Source of the DNA: a bacterium
GTDB lineage: Bacteria; UBA8248
Reading direction: 5' to 3'
Length of the DNA stretch: 25,112 bases
Assembly (NCBI GenBank): GCA_027622355.1
Contig: JAQBZT010000008.1
Coordinates: forward strand, 1 to 25,112
Of the stretch, positions 22,698 to 25,112 are shown in pieces. The stretch's first letter is position 1. The number at the start of each line of letters is the position of its first letter. Under the pieces are notes generated by a model that saw only the letters and a list, made by a program, of their open reading frames with translations, searched no databases and was not told the DNA's origin. The translations under genes were made by a program, and so were the position numbers.

Positions 22698-23764
22698 AGG
22701 AACGCCTGGCTTTCCTCCGGCGGGCCATGCGGAAGAAAAACCTCAAGGCGCTGGCCGTCACCGGTATGCGCAACGTCCGCTATTTGACCGGTTTCACGGG
22801 AACGGCGGGCACTTGTCTCATCCTGCCCCGAGCGGCGGTTTTCGTGACCGATTTCCGCTACCGCTCGCAGGCGGCGCGCGAGGTCGCTCCGGCCTTCCGC
22901 CGGCTGGAGGGGCGCAGCGCATTTCTCGGGCTGATCGAAGAGGCCCGGAAGATGAAGGTGCGGAGCCTGGCCTTCGAGGCGGAGCATCTCACCTATGGCG
23001 CGTTCCGGCGGTTGGAGAAACTGGCCAAAGGGATTCGCCTCCGGCCGGTGGCGGAGCTTGTGGAGGGGCTCAGACTCCGCAAGGACGCCGCCGAGTTGCG
23101 CCGCCTTCGCCGGGGGGCGCGCATCAACAAAGAGGCGCTCGCGACGGCCGTGCGGCGGATGCGTCCCGGCGCCCGGGAGCGCGATGTGGCCCGGGCACTC
23201 GAGGATGCGATGTGCGACCTGGGTGCCTCGGGCGCAGCCTTCGATTCGATTGTGGCCTCGGGCCCGCGCGGGGCACTTCCCCACGGGGTGGCCTCCGTGC
23301 GGAAGCTGCGCCGCGGCGATCTGATCACGGTGGATTTCGGCGCGGTGTTCGAGGGCTACCATGCCGACACCACCCGCGTTTTTTCCCTCGGGCCGCCCTC
23401 GAAAAAGGGACGGATGATCTACGATATCGTTCTCGAGGCGCAGATGGCGGCCCTCGAGGCGGTGGGGCCGGGTGTGCGGTGCAGCGATGTGGACCGGGCC
23501 GCCCGGCGGATCATCGAGCGGGCCGGCTATGGAGATGCCTTCGGCCACGGCACCGGCCACGGCGTGGGCCTCGACATCCACGAGGGGCCGCGCCTGGGCC
23601 CCGGGGTGCGGGAAGTGCTCCTGCCCGGTATGGTGGTGACGGTCGAGCCGGGCATCTATCTTCCCGGCTGGAGCGGGGTGCGCATTGAGGACATGGTTCT
23701 CGTGACCGCGCGGGGCAAGGAGGTCTTGACCCGCGCGATTCCAAAGGATTTGATCGTTCTGTAG
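22694..23764 (+). CDS. pepQ: M24 metallopeptidase, Xaa-Pro aminopeptidase/dipeptidase type
   Basis: The 356-residue protein has a creatinase-like N-terminal domain (about 1-125, with VRYLTGFTGTAG) and a pita-bread catalytic domain. The five metal ligands are in place: Asp214 (TVDFGAV), Asp225 (YHADTTR), His289 (GHGTGHGVGLDIHE), Glu318 (VTVEPGIY) and Glu332 (VRIEDMV). The conserved His197 (LPHG) is also present. It removes N-terminal residues before proline or cleaves Xaa-Pro dipeptides. The start GTG shares GTGA with the aroQ stop. The order aroQ-pepQ-efp recurs in several phyla. Aminopeptidase P versus prolidase cannot be settled by eye, so the symbol is tentative. Confidence 0.92.
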   Translation: MKERLAFLRRAMRKKNLKALAVTGMRNVRYLTGFTGTAGTCLILPRAAVFVTDFRYRSQAAREVAPAFRRLEGRSAFLGLIEEARKMKVRSLAFEAEHLTYGAFRRLEKLAKGIRLRPVAELVEGLRLRKDAAELRRLRRGARINKEALATAVRRMRPGARERDVARALEDAMCDLGASGAAFDSIVASGPRGALPHGVASVRKLRRGDLITVDFGAVFEGYHADTTRVFSLGPPSKKGRMIYDIVLEAQMAALEAVGPGVRCSDVDRAARRIIERAGYGDAFGHGTGHGVGLDIHEGPRLGPGVREVLLPGMVVTVEPGIYLPGWSGVRIEDMVLVTARGKEVLTRAIPKDLIVL

Positions 23765-23802
23765 CCGGACATGCCGGATTTTGAACGGAGGGAAGCAGGC
23801 AG

Positions 23803-24369
23803 ATGCCTTCGACGAGTGAGTTTCGCAACGGGTTCAAGATGGAGCTCGACGGAGAGCCTTACGCCATCGTCGAGTTCCAGCATGTGAAACCGGGCAAGGG
23901 TGGCGCGTTCGTCCGCACCAAGCTCAAGAACCTCAAAACGGGACGCGTGATCGAACGCACGTTCCGTTCGGGCGAGTCCGTGGCTGCGCCCGACCTGAAC
24001 CAGCAGGAGATGCAGTATCTCTACCGCGACGGCGAGCAGTTCTGGTTCATGGACACGACCACCTTCGAGCAGACCTCCCTGCCGGTCGGGGCGCTCGGCG
24101 ATGTGGTGAAGTGGTTGAAGGAAGAGACGATCGCCGAGGTGCTCTTTTTCAACGGCGAGGCCATCTCGGTCGAGATCCCCACTTTCGTCGAGCTGACCAT
24201 CGCCAGGACCGAGCCGGGGGTGCGCGGCGACACCGCTACGGGTTCCACGAAGCAGGCCGAGCTGGAAACGGGCGTGACGGTCAACGTCCCGCTTTTTCTG
24301 AACGAGGGAGACGTGCTGAAGATCGACACCCGGTCCGGGGAGTACATCGAGCGGGTCCGGTCGGCCTAG
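23803..24369 (+). CDS. efp: Elongation factor P
   Basis: The 188-residue, three-domain factor enters the ribosomal E site and rescues stalling at polyproline stretches. The tip loop HVKPGKGGAF carries Lys32, the residue that is beta-lysylated in EpmA/EpmB systems (Lys34 in E. coli). It is not the arginine used by EarP-type systems. The RTKLKNLKTG and C-terminal IDTRSGEYIERV patterns are standard. GGAGG lies about 12 bases before ATG 23803, a slightly long spacing. No modification enzyme gene is visible here. The upstream neighbour, a proline-specific peptidase, is a common genomic partner. Confidence 0.97.
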   Translation: MPSTSEFRNGFKMELDGEPYAIVEFQHVKPGKGGAFVRTKLKNLKTGRVIERTFRSGESVAAPDLNQQEMQYLYRDGEQFWFMDTTTFEQTSLPVGALGDVVKWLKEETIAEVLFFNGEAISVEIPTFVELTIARTEPGVRGDTATGSTKQAELETGVTVNVPLFLNEGDVLKIDTRSGEYIERVRSA

Positions 24370-24430
24370 AAGCGGGGCGAGAAGAATCTCGAAATCATCT
24401 CAATCGGAGATACAGTCGAAGGAGTGGTCA

Positions 24431-25045
24431 ATGATTTATGAAATGCGCATCTACACGCTCGGCGTCGGGCAGGCAAACGAGTATTTCGAGCAGTTCGGCA
24501 AGTCGTTCGAGCAGCGGCAGAAGATGTCCCGCCTCATCGGGCTGTTTCGCGCCGAAATCGGCGATCTGAACCGTGTCATGCACATCTGGGAATATGAGAA
24601 CGCGGGTGAGCGGGCGCGGATTCGGGCCGAGTCCATGACCAAGGATTTCTGGCCGCCCAGCACCGGCCATCTGGTCCAGCGGCAGGTCACCAAACTCATG
24701 ACGACCCCCCCATTTCTTCCCGAGCCCCGGCTCGGCGAAATGGGCAATTTCTACGAGGTGCGCACCTACACCACCCAGTTCGGCAAGATGAAGAATGTGC
24801 TCGAAAAGTGGACAAATAGCTTGCCCGATCGGGAAAAGCTCTCGAAGGCGGCGGCGGTTTTCATCACCGAGTCGGGGGAGCTGAACCAGTTCATCCACAT
24901 CTGGCCCTACCGGGACCTGAACCACCGCTGGGAGACGCGCGCCGAATCCGAGAAGTTGCCGAACTGGCCGCCGGGCTCGCGCCCCTTCCTGATGGCCCAG
25001 AACACAGAGATCTGGGTCCCGGCGCCCTATTCGCTGATGCGCTAG
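24431..25045 (+). CDS. NIPSNAP-family protein with two tandem domains
   Basis: The 204-residue protein consists of two NIPSNAP (dimeric alpha-beta barrel type) domains, about 1-93 and 107-200. The repeats align clearly by eye: YEMRIYTL with YEVRTYTT, GDLNRVMHIWEY with GELNQFIHIWPY, and ARIRAES with WETRAES. The linker is Pro-rich. GGAG six bases before ATG 24431 fits as ribosome binding site. No signal peptide is present. Such proteins occur in bacteria near catabolic and transport genes, but their reaction is generally unknown. The stop codon lies in GCTAGC, which also holds the stop of the leftward gene at the right edge. Whether it belongs to the efp transcript (61 bp upstream) is unclear. 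Confidence 0.92.
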   Translation: MIYEMRIYTLGVGQANEYFEQFGKSFEQRQKMSRLIGLFRAEIGDLNRVMHIWEYENAGERARIRAESMTKDFWPPSTGHLVQRQVTKLMTTPPFLPEPRLGEMGNFYEVRTYTTQFGKMKNVLEKWTNSLPDREKLSKAAAVFITESGELNQFIHIWPYRDLNHRWETRAESEKLPNWPPGSRPFLMAQNTEIWVPAPYSLMR

Positions 25046-25112
25046 CGGATCCAGGTCAGGTAAAAGGCCGCGATGGCGAGCTCCCAGCAGTAGTAGGCGA
25101 ATCCCCTCAGCT
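25042..25112 (-). CDS. C-terminal end of an unidentified leftward gene, runs off the right edge
   Basis: The leftward frame ending at TAG (complement of 25042-25044) is open to the window edge and encodes 22 residues, including FAYYCWELAIAAFYLTWIR before the stop. The stretch is hydrophobic and aromatic with a terminal arginine, like the last helix of a membrane protein. It overlaps the NIPSNAP stop, as convergent neighbouring genes often do. Too little is visible to name a family. Confidence 0.45.
   Translation of the reverse strand, partial: LRGFAYYCWELAIAAFYLTWIR

Noticed and set aside
24378..24391. Hairpin CGAGA-AGAA-TCTCG after efp as a terminator
   Set aside because: The stem is only 5 bp and no T-run follows, so it is not a convincing intrinsic terminator.

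Overview
The window comes from a GC-rich Gram-negative bacterium. Outer-membrane-type features support this: a lipoprotein resembling LpoA, an EnvC-type murein hydrolase activator, a CtpA protease, a YibQ-family deacetylase and PilM. The gene mix (hydantoinase relic, RidA-like and NIPSNAP proteins, an aroQ-pepQ-efp run, an egy-type site-2 protease) would fit a deltaproteobacterial-grade or Tectomicrobia/Nitrospinota-like lineage. That placement is a guess from gene content, not a measurement. I see no rRNA, tRNA, CRISPR array, insertion sequence or prophage.

Left edge (1-1416): a partial short-chain dehydrogenase reads leftward off the edge, divergent from a RidA-family gene that lacks the family's catalytic arginine. 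The 394 bp after ridA hold an orphan ribosome binding site, then an antisense fragment that looks like the first ~65 codons of a hydantoinase A gene (a rearrangement scar), then a promoter whose -35 box lies in a perfect palindrome.

1417-5421: a TPR protein with a very acidic Ala/Glu-rich middle, then transketolase.

5470-16648: a long rightward run for envelope growth and division: ftsE, ftsX, an envC-like activator with a degenerate LytM domain, ctpA, a yibQ-like divergent polysaccharide deacetylase, tsaD (tRNA t6A), dusB (tRNA dihydrouridine), an SDR oxidoreductase and a class A penicillin-binding protein (PBP1A). Tail to tail with PBP1A, 3 bp away, is a leftward TPR plus periplasmic-binding-protein-fold lipoprotein with the LpoA architecture, a plausible activator of its neighbour.

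18917-25045: divergent from the lipoprotein runs a second rightward set: a site-2 protease, pilM (without pilNOPQ), aroB, aroQ, an M24 Xaa-Pro peptidase, efp and a two-domain NIPSNAP protein. The NIPSNAP stop codon overlaps the stop of a leftward partial gene at the right edge, inside a GCTAGC palindrome.

Most of the window is conserved housekeeping DNA. I found no clear new multi-gene system. The points most worth following are the PBP1A/LpoA-like pair, the hyuA scar, the pilM-aroB junction and two palindromes placed inside promoters.
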